Shown: positions 10,093-19,739 of the stretch, in pieces | Position numbering within the stretch: position 1 is the stretch's first letter | How the letters are laid out: the number at the start of each line of letters is the position of its first letter | DNA from: Agarophyton chilense | Lineage: Eukaryota > Rhodophyta > Florideophyceae > Gracilariales > Gracilariaceae | Direction of reading: 5' to 3' | Assembly: GCA_030374765.1 (NCBI GenBank) | Contig: JARGXX010000034.1 | Span: 372,001-436,000 of the forward strand | Length of the DNA: 64,000 nucleotides | The notes under the pieces: generated by a model | What the model was told of the DNA's origin: nothing | Database searches by the model: none | The model's input: only the letters and a program-made list of their open reading frames with translations | Made by a program: the position numbers and the translations under genes

Positions 10093-11400
10093 CTATTCGG
10101 GTTGCATACGATCATTATCGATACAGTATATTATACCATAAAAGATGCGCATCGGTTTTCGAAACCTTCCACACATGACCTTACACATAGGTCCCATCCC
10201 GTCTGACTGGAGTAGTTGCATGACCTTCTCGGCCTGATTCCTCACGCCTAGTGCTTTCCGTGGCAAATGTGCGGATTTTCCAACTGCACAAGGCTCAAAG
10301 AAGCGTTTGTCAGACACTATAGAAATTCCAACACCATCTATAGCATTAAGAGTTCTTCCGATTGCATCCAAGCCAGAATGCTCAAGTCGTTTGTGCCGCA
10401 GTTGTGTAGATTCCGTGCTTGCTTTTGAAATAAATGCCGATTTCTTGGTAGCAGAAAAAAAAACCACCTCGTAGAGGCCTGTCTTGATTTCTATACTTGA
10501 AGCCAAAATATCGCCAGTTCGTTATTTGAATTAACAGACTCGTTCTCATGTTTATCAGACTTTAAAACGATAGAGAAGCCTTTAGTGCGAATGAAACTCA
10601 CCCAAAAAAGGGTGTTCATTAAGTCCGGTACGTACTTAACGTTTTTCGAGCAATATATAATTCTCATAACCGAAAAAACGCCTCTACAATGCACATAACC
10701 TTCACATGTAATGATGGCGGTTTAATCATTGCAATTCGCAATGTCCTTTTTTGAAAAACGAAGATCTCCTGGAAAGATGTCCTCTCTGTTGGTAATGTGC
10801 TTTTTGGAACCAGAGTCCAAATACCACATTTGTTTTCCCATGACAGACCGCTTCTTTCCAGAGGCCACATCTACTGCAATAAAAGACATGCAGGCATTTT
10901 CGTTCGTTATTTCGTACGATTTTTGGGACGTCTTCGGCTTCTCAGTGCCTTTTAAAGACTCCGTTTTTCTTCACGTAGTTCTTGCTTTAGGGATTCTTTC
11001 GGCAAAAGCGTTTGATGTGTCCCTTCCCGTTACAAAAGAAGGAATTTATGTTTTTATTCGATGTAGACCTTCAAAGGTAAAACGAGGCGCCACTACTGCT
11101 CCCAGGCTATTATAATCCGTCCATGTCCACCTGAACCTCCCTCGTGATTAGCACTGGAGTGGTTTCGTATAATTTCTTGTCAACGGCACGAATCACCTCT
11201 GTGGTAACTTCATACATTTTTGACAACCCTCAAAGGAGGGCACGTAGCTTATCTTTGTCAGATACAGAATGACAGACACTGACGAGCTCCAATTCGACTT
11301 CTACTAAACGGCTCATGTATGCTAGCACAGACTCAACAGGTGACCTGCATATCTCTTGGTGCTTGTTGAGCAGAACGTCGATAATGGCTTATGACAAAAT
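10093..11400 (-). pseudogene. CopC: conventional Ty1/copia gag, protease, integrase N-terminus remnants
   Basis: Reading on the minus strand: a UBN2-type gag piece near 11400-11110 ('SVLAYMSRLVEVE...LRALL', then stops); a standard copia protease near 10860 with 'WYLDSGSKKHIT' (D-S-G); its C-terminus 'NVKYVPDLMNTL' at 10694-10491; then 'HKRLEHSG' and 'FFEPCAVGKSAHLPR', the HHCC pre-integrase region, and the start of the integrase core at 10506-10093. Frameshifts and stops separate the parts. It is truncated at about 10092 where CopB sequence begins. This family differs from CopA/B/E because it keeps the ordinary D-S-G protease. A short piece of the same gag recurs at 16098-16210. Confidence 0.75.
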
Positions 11401-12351
11401 TTCAAAGTTCTTTCGCAGTGTCTTCCACCCGACTTGTCGAACATTCTCTTAAAGAACAGGGGCAATATTGGAATCGTCTACCGAAAAAGCATGCACGAAA
11501 GCGAAATTTGGCGTTTCTACTGATGCGTTTGTTGCTCCGCTTCCGAATATGGGCCCAGAATACAGACAATGTCATTACTGATACTCCAACCATCCTTGGG
11601 CAGCCACACCAATTTGAACTTGCGAGACCACATGAAGTAGTTATCGGCCTACAAGACAGGTACGCGTAGCTTAGAATGCTCGACGAGAGTGCTTACAATC
11701 TTGTGTACGGATCGAAAGAGTTGGGAAGCACAGATTGCGATACGCTAGATCCATATCTTCTTATTGTAGAGGTAGAAGTTGTTGGGTCGAAGCTACCGAT
11801 GATTTACTGTCGCGATGTTGCTCTGCTAGGGTCTTAAGTACTACTTGTTCTAGCTTCTTGGCTTCCAGCATTCTACTCTCTGAAAAGTAGTGCTGCATCG
11901 CACAGTTCTCCAGATTGAGCGCAGTGTAGAAGCCAAACGTCCGTACTTGACAACAGTAGCTAAACGTCCATCTTGGACCGTCGGAGCTAAATGTTCATGT
12001 CGGACAACAAGGTTAACCCTTCTTGTGGAGGGCCAGTCGAGGAGAATACACAGCCCACAAGAGTCATTGTGATTGCAATAACGGACACTATTCGCCTCGT
12101 TGCATTTCACTTTGAAATGTAACTGATTGGTCATTGTGGAGCAGAACTCTGCAACTTAAACTATCCCATCTGTCGGTTTTTCTTTTGTTTACATTTTGAA
12201 ATGTATGGTCAAGAAATCTACAGTTCTCAGACAGCCAATTTCAAACAGAAGACACAAAAAGTGATTTTACTTCAGATGGTGAAGATTGCTGCACATCTTA
12301 ATATCTGCCCACAAACGTGGGGATGCACGAGTGTACCCTAGATATTTGTAC

Positions 12352-13029
12352 TCATGCAGAAGCGCTACCACCATCTCCTCCGACACCAATGCCGAATAGC
12401 GTACCGAAAAATGAAGAGGTGCCATCACCAGTAGAAATTCCGGATCCTGGCGCCGTACCTCCAACTATCGTACTGCCTTCACCCAAATTCAGGAAACTTC
12501 CGAGGCCAAGGCCAATTCCACCGTCACCCCCCGTCGCGGTATCAGACGAGGTAGTGGTGGTGGGAGGCGGTGTCGTGGTGGTGGGAGGCGGTGTCGTGGT
12601 GGTGGGAGGCGGTGTCGTGGTGGTGGGAGGCGGTGTAACGATGGGAGTAGCCTGCGAGGGAGACGCACTCGGGGTCGGCGGCGCTGAGCTTACAGCTGCT
12701 GCACTCGGGGTCGGCGGCGCTGAGCTTACAGCTGCTGCACTCGGGGTCGGCGGCGCTGAGCTTACAGCTGCCGCACTCGGGGTCGGCGGCACTGAGCTCA
12801 CAGCTGCTGCACTTGGGGTCGGCGGCACTGAGGTTCCAGCTGCACTTGGGGTCGGGTTTGGAGTTGGTGGGGCAGATGCAGCAGCCACAGTCGGTGGAGT
12901 CAAAGCTGGGATGCCCCCAGGACCAAATATAGAACTTAAGATATCAGTAAGACCCGTCGGTTGACGGATCACAGGAGCTGCAAAACTTCCTATTATCAGG
13001 AGGGAGAAAATGAAAGCTGTGTACTTCAT
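12352..13029 (-). CDS. Small secreted Pro/Thr-rich, Gly-tailed protein, copy 1
   Basis: 225 residues; ATG at 13029, TGA at 12352-12354. The N-terminal signal peptide (Lys, then a hydrophobic FIFSLLIIGSF stretch) is followed by Ala-Ala-Pro-Val, a plausible cleavage zone. The middle is low-complexity: tandem SAPPTPSAAAV units (36 bp DNA repeat), then four PPPTTTT units (21 bp DNA repeat), typical of an O-glycosylated stalk. The C-terminal ~60 residues are Gly-rich and conserved in three other genes here ('GLGSFLNLGE', 'APGSGIS', 'LFGIGVGG'). It is presumably exported to the cell wall or surface. The function is unknown. A TATA box lies 131 bp upstream. No intron is needed. Copy 2 differs by one residue (Pro37 here, Ser there). 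Confidence 0.8.
   Translation of the reverse strand: MKYTAFIFSLLIIGSFAAPVIRQPTGLTDILSSIFGPGGIPALTPPTVAAASAPPTPNPTPSAAGTSVPPTPSAAAVSSVPPTPSAAAVSSAPPTPSAAAVSSAPPTPSAAAVSSAPPTPSASPSQATPIVTPPPTTTTPPPTTTTPPPTTTTPPPTTTTSSDTATGGDGGIGLGLGSFLNLGEGSTIVGGTAPGSGISTGDGTSSFFGTLFGIGVGGDGGSASA
12544..12840. repeat. Minisatellites inside the secreted-protein gene
   Basis: Two adjacent in-frame arrays: about four copies of a 21 bp unit (GTGGTGGTGGGAGGCGGTGTC) and, from about 12665, about five copies of a 36 bp unit, the last ones drifting. Both lengths are multiples of three, so copy-number change would only lengthen or shorten the stalk. Copy 2 at 17365-17661 has the same number of units. Confidence 0.85.
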
Positions 13030-13159
13030 CGTGCGGTATGAGTGTGATTGACGTAGAATCCTGATGATGTTGAAAGGAGTGCAGCTTCAATGGTCCGAGA
13101 TGAATTCTGGAGAGGCGGAGAGATCAGGTCAATGGGTCGTGGTGGAAAGATTGGTTGGC

Positions 13160-13167
13160 TTTTATAG
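13160..13167 (-). promoter_or_regulatory. TATA box of secreted-protein gene, copy 1
   Basis: CTATAAAA on the minus strand, 131 bp upstream of the ATG at 13029, with no upstream ATG conflict seen. It is conserved in copy 2. Confidence 0.6.
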
Positions 13168-13972
13168 CGAGGTCGCCATGGAGCAGAAGTTGTGGCATTT
13201 AGATATTATGAAATTGCTGGGGCTAGGATCCACTGCGACCTTTTCCATAAAATAGTATCTTACAGTACAAATTCAAGAAAAGAGAAATGACAACACTGGA
13301 ATAGCTGAACTCGAAAACTCTGGAAGAACGTCACAGAACGAAGCCAGTACTCATCGCCATGGACGATTTCATTAGCCCGAGAATGGTGCAGGAGATTGTG
13401 AGGAGAAAATTGTTATCGTCATCTAGATAATGGAGGAAATATATATATAATACACGCGTCTGTGCTTTCTAGTTAATCTATATGGTGGCCAGTCAATAAA
13501 GGGAACCGCTGGAAAAGAGCGTTCTTGAAGATTCGTGTTTTATCAATTATCCCAACATCCCAAATGACTCAAGCTGGGGAGGGAGAAAAGTGCAACGGCG
13601 CTTTTTACTGGAGAGCAGTTCTCGCCGGCACGTTGTCGATCTCCATTTCAGAAAAACGTGACAAAATTAAAAGATGCTGCACTGATGCTTTTAATATTCT
13701 TCAATTATGATTAATACACCTGTGTCGGTAAACGCTTTGATTGTAGCATCGACAGGCGTCGGAATCGCGGGTGTAGGAAGATTCTCATTCCTTTAGTGAA
13801 CCACCCTGAAAATGCGTACAATAACGGTTTCACACCAACCACAAGCACACCTATAGACCTCCCAAAGCGCATCTTTGATCCCGTATTACACGTCGAACGG
13901 TCGCACTTCAGAACCATCACAGTTTTGTACGTCATCCGAGTCTTCAGGCTCAAAATGTGGTGCCACCCAGCA

Positions 13973-16074
13973 TCACTGTCGGGCTTTATACATCCCAAGT
14001 CTTTCGCGACGTAGAAATAAAGCCAAACACTCTATTTTAAAAGAAGCATCATCGACTGACATGGTGAATGACGGGAACAAGTCCAAACTCACTAGCTCAA
14101 TGTCGTATGCAGTGATCGGAAAAGATGACCCAACGTATTCTTTAACTTGCCTGAAAGTTTGCGGTCCTCCTACCCTCGAGCGAGTCCCGATGATTTTTAC
14201 ACGAGACACGGCTGTCTGTGGCATGGTCTTGCTTGTGCCACTCAGTTCTTCGGTCTCCTGTTGCTGGGATTCGGAGTTGCTCGAAAAATGCGAATTTGGG
14301 TTTCTCGGATTGTGACTCGACGGTGTGCTCAACTCGTTGACTGCTTTCCATTTCTTGGACATCATCTCGCCCCCAAACATTTGCAAGGCCAACAGGGTAT
14401 GTGTCTTGTGGAATAGGTTTGCTTCTGGCCGTTGCGTGGGCTTCAAAATGTCAGTCAAACTCTCCGCCACACGTTCAACAATGAACTGGGATACGGTACG
14501 TAGAGGACCACATTTTTGTAACATTTCAGGAAAGTGGAGAATGGCATGGGTAGTAGGGGTGAGACAAAACACGGAAAAAGTACAGTTGTAGAAATAGTTC
14601 ACAAACAATGAATGTGCTTGTACCACCAGTTCTCTCAGTCAAAGTATGTCGTCCGTTCTAGGTACCGTGTTGAAAGGAATAAGCGCAATTTTGGACGTCA
14701 AACTCCATATAGTGGTCAGCCTTGCATCAATCGAGCTGTTGTTAAATAGGGAGGGTCCGTAAAACAGTGCCAATTTCTTGAAGTCTTCCGCCTTAAAGCC
14801 CCCAATCTACTTGAACGATTCCGGAGAACGCCCCCATATTTCCGGAACTCCCCTGTAACAAGACGAAAGCGCCTCATTAATACTATGGATGACGACGTCC
14901 TCAACGGCGAAACTGTGTATGAAAGGGTCACATTTTGGATGTGTACCAATGCTGAGAGCAGCCAAATGTTTTACCCAGCCTAGAAGCCATTGGTGCATAG
15001 GATCATAGGGCGCACATTTGACTATATCCAATTAGAGCTTTCCCAGTACTAGACGTCTCTCGATTCCTGTACTCTTCATGATTCTTTCCTGCACATTTCT
15101 ACTGGCAGATCTCTCTAGCCGACTCCATGTTTGCATAACTTCATTTGCATTGCGCAACTGTGAACATTCTACTTCAATATAAGCTTCCGGTCTGCTCATT
15201 TGGGAGACTCTATTGAGGCGTCCACTTTGGGTAGATTCAGGTAATATCCATAGACGATTTCCTCCGTTAGATACTCTCTGAGCTCTCTTGTCACATTTTC
15301 TGCAGGGAAACTCCGCATTACGACCCTTCGTGCCGAGCATTTTGCTCGCTGCAGGTCAGTCTCTGCTGTTAAGAATAGGAGGTAAGCATAAACGGTCCTT
15401 AACTTCCCGTCGTTGCAAACATCTTAACATCTTTTTTCCAGATATACAATATCGTTGACTAGAGACGACACTAACAAGTCGAAGAGCTCAGTGTCGTGAG
15501 ATCCGGGAACAAAAACACACAACAGAACGTTTAAAGCTTGAAATTGGTATTCCGGACTGTAGTTCAAAATGTTGAATATCAGAGGCCAGAGAGATTTTGT
15601 CATCTTTCGCCCCTTAAACACTTCAACACCGTCCGATGAGAATGTCAAGAAAACATATAACTCGTCATCTTCGTTCCACGTGCACAGTCGCTCCATGTGT
15701 AAGTCTAGAAAGTAGTTGCCGTCGTATTTGCCGTCGTAGAAGTCATAGAGATATAGATCATCGCTATTGGTTCCCAGTGCTGCGTTGTATGCATCTTTGC
15801 ATCCCTTCCACAAGGCTCGAAAAGAATCTCGCTCTCTGCAAAGTGCCGCTATCTGCTCTGAAACCAGTCTGTACCAATATCTACTATGAATTATTACTGG
15901 GAGGTTGTACTTTCCCCTCGGGCACTGAATGTTTTCAGTGTTCTTTTCAAAGCATGGTGCGTGTTCTTCCTTGAACATGACCCCAAAATAGCGTCGAACT
16001 CCAGATATTCGCCTCAAAAAATTCATAATGGCGTCGTAGTCAAACTTTGAACCTATAACCGCTGTTTGAAGCAT
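13973..16074 (-). pseudogene. TNP2/CACTA-type transposase (Transposase_21 plus DUF4218-like), decayed
   Basis: Minus strand, two frames joined by one frameshift near 15345-15424. 16074-15424 carries 'FSSDGVEVFKG...SLWPLIFNI..YSPEYQ', resembling the DG...S.WP block of TNP2 transposases. 15340-13973 is one frame with stops (TAA 15032-15034, TAG 14807-14809 and a TGA before 14626). It holds 'YDPMHQWLLGWVKHL', the D-x-M-H...LG..KH catalytic block, then a DUF4218-like part with 'GGFKAEDFKKLALFY' and 'LTPTTHAILHFPEMLQKCGPL'. Such transposases move CACTA/EnSpm DNA elements by cut-and-paste. No CACTA-type terminal repeats were found. It lies exactly between the two copies of the segmental duplication. 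Confidence 0.7.
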
Positions 16075-17172
16075 CCTTCGAGATTGATTCTCTGAAAGTC
16101 CACGAGCTTCGATTCGACTTTTGCTAGACGGCTCACGTATGCTAACACAGACTCACCGGGTGGCATGCATATCTCCTGATACTTGTTGAGCAGAACGTCG
16201 ATAATGGCTTATGACAAAATTTCAAAGTTCTTTTTTTGTGTCTTCCACATAACTTGTCGAACCTTCTCTTCAAGAACAGAGGGAATACAGGAATCGCCTA
16301 CCGAAAAAAGGATGCACGAAAGCGAAATTTGGCGTTTCTACTGATGCGTTTGTTGCTCCGCTTCCGAATATGGGCCCAGAATACAGACAATGTCATTACT
16401 GATACTCCAACCATCCTTGGGCAGCCACACCAATTTGAACTTGCGAGACCACATGAAGTAGTTATCGGCCTACAGGACAGGTACGCGTAGCTTAGAATGC
16501 TCGATGAGAGTGTTTACAATCTTGTGTACGGATCAAAAGAGTTGGGAAGCACAGATTGCGATACGCTAGATCCATATCTTCTTATTGTAGAGGTAGAAGT
16601 TGTTGGGTCGAAGCTACCGATGATTTACTATCGCGATGTTGCTCTGCTAGGGTCTTAAGTACTACTTGTTCTAGCTTCTTGGCTTCCAGCATTCTACTCT
16701 CTGAAAAGTAGTGCTGCATCGCACAGTTCTCCAGATTGAGCGCAGTGTAGAAGCCAAACGTCCGTACTTGACAACAGTAGCTAAACGTCCATCTTGGACC
16801 GTCGGAGCTAAATGTTCATGTCGGACAACAAGGTTAACCCTTCTTGTGGAGGGCCAGTCGAGGAGAATACACAGCCCACAAGAGTCATTGTGATTGCAAT
16901 AACGGACACTATTCGCCTCGTTGCATTTCACTTTGAAATGTAACTGATTGGTCATTGTGGAGCAGAACTCTGCAACTTAAACTATCCCATCTGTCGGTTT
17001 TTCTTTTGTTTACATTTTGAAATGTATGGTCAAGAAATCTACAGTTCTCAGACAGCCAATTTCAAACAGAAGACACAAAAAGTGATTTTACTTCAGATGG
17101 TGAAGATTGCTGCACATCTTAATATCTGCCCACAAACGTGGGGATGCACGAGTGTACCCTAGATATTTGTAC

Positions 17173-17850
17173 TCATGCAGAAGCGCTACCACCATCTCCT
17201 CCGACACCAATGCCGAATAGCGTACCGAAAAATGAAGAGGTGCCATCACCAGTAGAAATTCCGGATCCTGGCGCCGTACCTCCAACTATCGTACTGCCTT
17301 CACCCAAATTCAGGAAACTTCCGAGGCCAAGGCCAATTCCACCGTCACCCCCCGTCGCGGTATCAGACGAGGTAGTGGTGGTGGGAGGCGGTGTCGTGGT
17401 GGTGGGAGGCGGTGTCGTGGTGGTGGGAGGCGGTGTCGTGGTGGTGGGAGGCGGTGTAACGATGGGAGTAGCCTGCGAGGGAGACGCACTCGGGGTCGGC
17501 GGCGCTGAGCTTACAGCTGCTGCACTCGGGGTCGGCGGCGCTGAGCTTACAGCTGCTGCACTCGGGGTCGGCGGCGCTGAGCTTACAGCTGCCGCACTCG
17601 GGGTCGGCGGCACTGAGCTCACAGCTGCTGCACTTGGGGTCGGCGGCACTGAGGTTCCAGCTGCACTTGGGGTCGGGTTTGGAGTTGGTGGGGCAGATGC
17701 AGCAGCCACAGTCGGTGGAGTCAAAGCTGGGATGCCCCCAGAACCAAATATAGAACTTAAGATATCAGTAAGACCCGTCGGTTGACGGATCACAGGAGCT
17801 GCAAAACTTCCTATTATCAGGAGGGAGAAAATGAAAGCTGTGTACTTCAT
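17173..17850 (-). CDS. Small secreted Pro/Thr-rich, Gly-tailed protein, copy 2
   Basis: 225 residues, ATG at 17850, TGA at 17173-17175. It is identical to the 12352-13029 product except Ser for Pro at residue 37 (C-to-T in the coding strand). Signal peptide, both tandem-repeat arrays, Gly-rich C-terminus and TATA box are all kept, so both copies look functional. With 19125-19739 and 22960-23571 it forms a local cluster of four related secreted proteins. Confidence 0.8.
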   Translation of the reverse strand: MKYTAFIFSLLIIGSFAAPVIRQPTGLTDILSSIFGSGGIPALTPPTVAAASAPPTPNPTPSAAGTSVPPTPSAAAVSSVPPTPSAAAVSSAPPTPSAAAVSSAPPTPSAAAVSSAPPTPSASPSQATPIVTPPPTTTTPPPTTTTPPPTTTTPPPTTTTSSDTATGGDGGIGLGLGSFLNLGEGSTIVGGTAPGSGISTGDGTSSFFGTLFGIGVGGDGGSASA

Positions 17851-17980
17851 CGTGCGGTATGAGTGTGATTGACGTAGAATCCTGATGATGTTGAAAGGAG
17901 TGCAGCTTCAATGGTCCGAAATGAATTCTGGAGAGGCGGAGAGATCAGGTCAATGGGTCGTGGTGGAAAGATTGGTTGGC

Positions 17981-17988
17981 TTTTATAG
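17981..17988 (-). promoter_or_regulatory. TATA box of secreted-protein gene, copy 2
   Basis: Same CTATAAAA motif and spacing (131 bp to the ATG) as in copy 1. Confidence 0.6.
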
Positions 17989-18674
17989 CGAGGTCGCCAT
18001 GGAGCAGAAGTTGTGGCATTTAGATATTATGAAATTGCTGGGGCTAGGATCCACTGCGACCTTTTCCATAAAATAGTATCTTACAGTACAAATTCAAGAA
18101 AAGAGAAATGACAACACTGGAATAGCTGAACTCGAAAACTCTGGAAGAACGTCACAGAACGAAGCCAGTACTCATCGCCATGGACGATTTCATTAGCCCG
18201 AGAATGGTGCAGGAGAATGTGAGGAGAAAATTGTTATCGTCATCTAGATAATGGAGGAAATATATATATAATACACGCGTCTGTGCTTTCTAGTTAATCT
18301 ATATGGTGGCCAGTCAATAAAGGGAACCGCTGGAAAAGAGCGTTCTTGAAGATTCGTGTTTTATCAATTATCCCAACATCCCAAATGACTCAAGCTGGGG
18401 AGGGAGAAAAGTGCAACGGCGCTTTTTACTGGAGAGCAGTTCTCGCCGGCACGTTGTCGATCTCCATTTCAGAAAAACGTGACAAAATTAAAAGATGCTG
18501 CACTGATGCTTTTAATATTCTTCAATTATGATTAATACACCTGTGTCGGTAATCGCTTTGATTGTAGCATCGACAGGCGTCGGAATCGCGGGTGTAGGAA
18601 GATTCTCATTCCTTTAGTGAACCACCCTGAAAATGCGTACAATAACGGTTTCACACCAACCACAAGCACACCTA

Positions 18675-19124
18675 TTGAGGGCGGGCACCAGAATCGAGCC
18701 CCGACATCAGAGCTCGAAGAGTGTGGACATCAAATTATGCCCCGATATCCACACTCTTAGCGTTCGGAAATTAGAGTGGTTCAGTTGATTACGCACTATT
18801 TTCTTATGGACTCTGGCATGAAGAGTGAAAAGCGGGAAACTGCCAGCATTATGATAAGTCAGTTGAGTTGAAATACAGGTGCAGATTGCTGAGCTCTGTA
18901 TTTTCAACATAACTCGTGAAGACTTATCTGTAGAATTTGACACCCATAAGGGTACCGGTTTCACTTTAAACAATCCCATACCATCAATGATTAAGAGTGA
19001 CACACAAGATTGATGGTATTCGAATCTCATGCTCTCCCGACAATGTCATTCTAGTAGTTGCTTAAAAAAGTCTATCGGGATAGAAATAAAACCGTTTCTG
19101 GACCACTCCTGAGGCGCCGACAAT
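18675..19124. other. Intergenic stretch with two inverted repeats
   Basis: No gene is seen. An inverted repeat with 15 bp arms (14 of 15 pairing) lies at 18717-18731 / 18744-18758, loop 12. A perfect 11 bp one (ATACCATCAAT) lies at 18979-18989 / 19009-19019. Either could be a small DNA-transposon remnant or an RNA hairpin. Confidence 0.6.
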
Positions 19125-19739
19125 TCACCCGCCCCCACTACCCGCTCCGCCGCTGCCGCCATTTCCCCCAAGCCCTAGGCTAATAAATAACCCAGCGAAT
19201 GATGTAGTACCTCCACTTTCGGCTGACCCAACTCCACTGCCAGCTCCTAGGCCTCCTACAAACGTACCACCATCACCAATCGACAATAGAGTACCAAACC
19301 CAGTTCCGTCTCCACCGGCGCCACCATCACCGCCACCACTGCCACCACCTTGATCCATTAACGGTGGTGCGCCAGAAGGTGTTGGAGAAGGACCCACGTC
19401 AACTGGGGCTTGGGTAGTCGGAAGTTCAGTGGTGGGCGGCTGTGTGGTGGGCGGATCTGTGGTAGGCGGCGTTGTGGTGGGCAGCGAAGTAATCGGCGGG
19501 GCAGTGGGCGGCCCGGTGGATGGTGACCCGGGGGAAGGCATTTGGGTAGCCGGGGCTGGAGAGGTTGATGCGGGCGGCAGTGTCGCCATCGGGGGCGCAG
19601 TAAGTGGCTGAGCAACGCCCGAAAATCCCGCCAACAGTCCGCTGAACAGGCCAGGGCCAAAAAACTGGCGAGAAACCGGCGCTGCGCACACGCACAGCAA
19701 CAGCATCGGTATAGTGGGGACCACTTTGGCGATTTTCAT
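19125..19739 (-). CDS. Small secreted Pro/Thr-rich, Gly-tailed protein, third member
   Basis: 204 residues, ATG at 19739, TGA at 19125-19127. The signal peptide is a Lys-containing head followed by 'IPMLLLCVCAAPV', with the same A-A-P-V-x-R-Q transition as the 225-residue proteins. The middle is Pro/Thr/Ser-rich with PPTT(D/T/E)xP units. The C-terminal third is Gly-rich and aligns with the family ('GTLLSIGDG', 'GAGSGVG', 'TTSFAGLF', 'GLGGNGGSG'). It is clearly more diverged than the duplicated pair, so family expansion here is older than the 99.6% duplication. Export to the wall or surface is inferred; the function is unknown. Confidence 0.75.
   Translation of the reverse strand: MKIAKVVPTIPMLLLCVCAAPVSRQFFGPGLFSGLLAGFSGVAQPLTAPPMATLPPASTSPAPATQMPSPGSPSTGPPTAPPITSLPTTTPPTTDPPTTQPPTTELPTTQAPVDVGPSPTPSGAPPLMDQGGGSGGGDGGAGGDGTGFGTLLSIGDGGTFVGGLGAGSGVGSAESGGTTSFAGLFISLGLGGNGGSGGAGSGGG

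Larger units (their letters stand above)
11490..13853. repeat. Segmental duplication, copy 1 (2.36 kb)
   Basis: Matches 16311-18674 with about nine substitutions (about 99.6%). It contains the secreted-protein gene at 12352-13029 and its upstream region. To the left, 11278-11490 also matches 16098-16310, but at only roughly 85-90%. The right end breaks off sharply after CACACCTAT. Confidence 0.9.
16311..18674. repeat. Segmental duplication, copy 2
   Basis: Direct-orientation copy of 11490-13853, offset 4821 bp. Its left extension 16098-16310 (CopC gag remnant) is clearly more diverged. After CACACCTAT at its right end the sequence differs from the right flank of copy 1. Confidence 0.9.

Noticed and set aside
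11850-12134. 94-codon minus frame present in both duplicated blocks
   Set aside because: Its conservation is explained by the 99.6% block identity; it shows no motif.
12544-12840. CRISPR-like repeat array
   Set aside because: The units are contiguous with no spacers and encode an in-frame Pro/Thr stalk.
12317-12964. Plus-strand frame of 215 codons over the secreted-protein gene
   Set aside because: It is the mirror of the GC-rich repeats in the minus-strand gene; that gene has the signal peptide, TATA box and family conservation.
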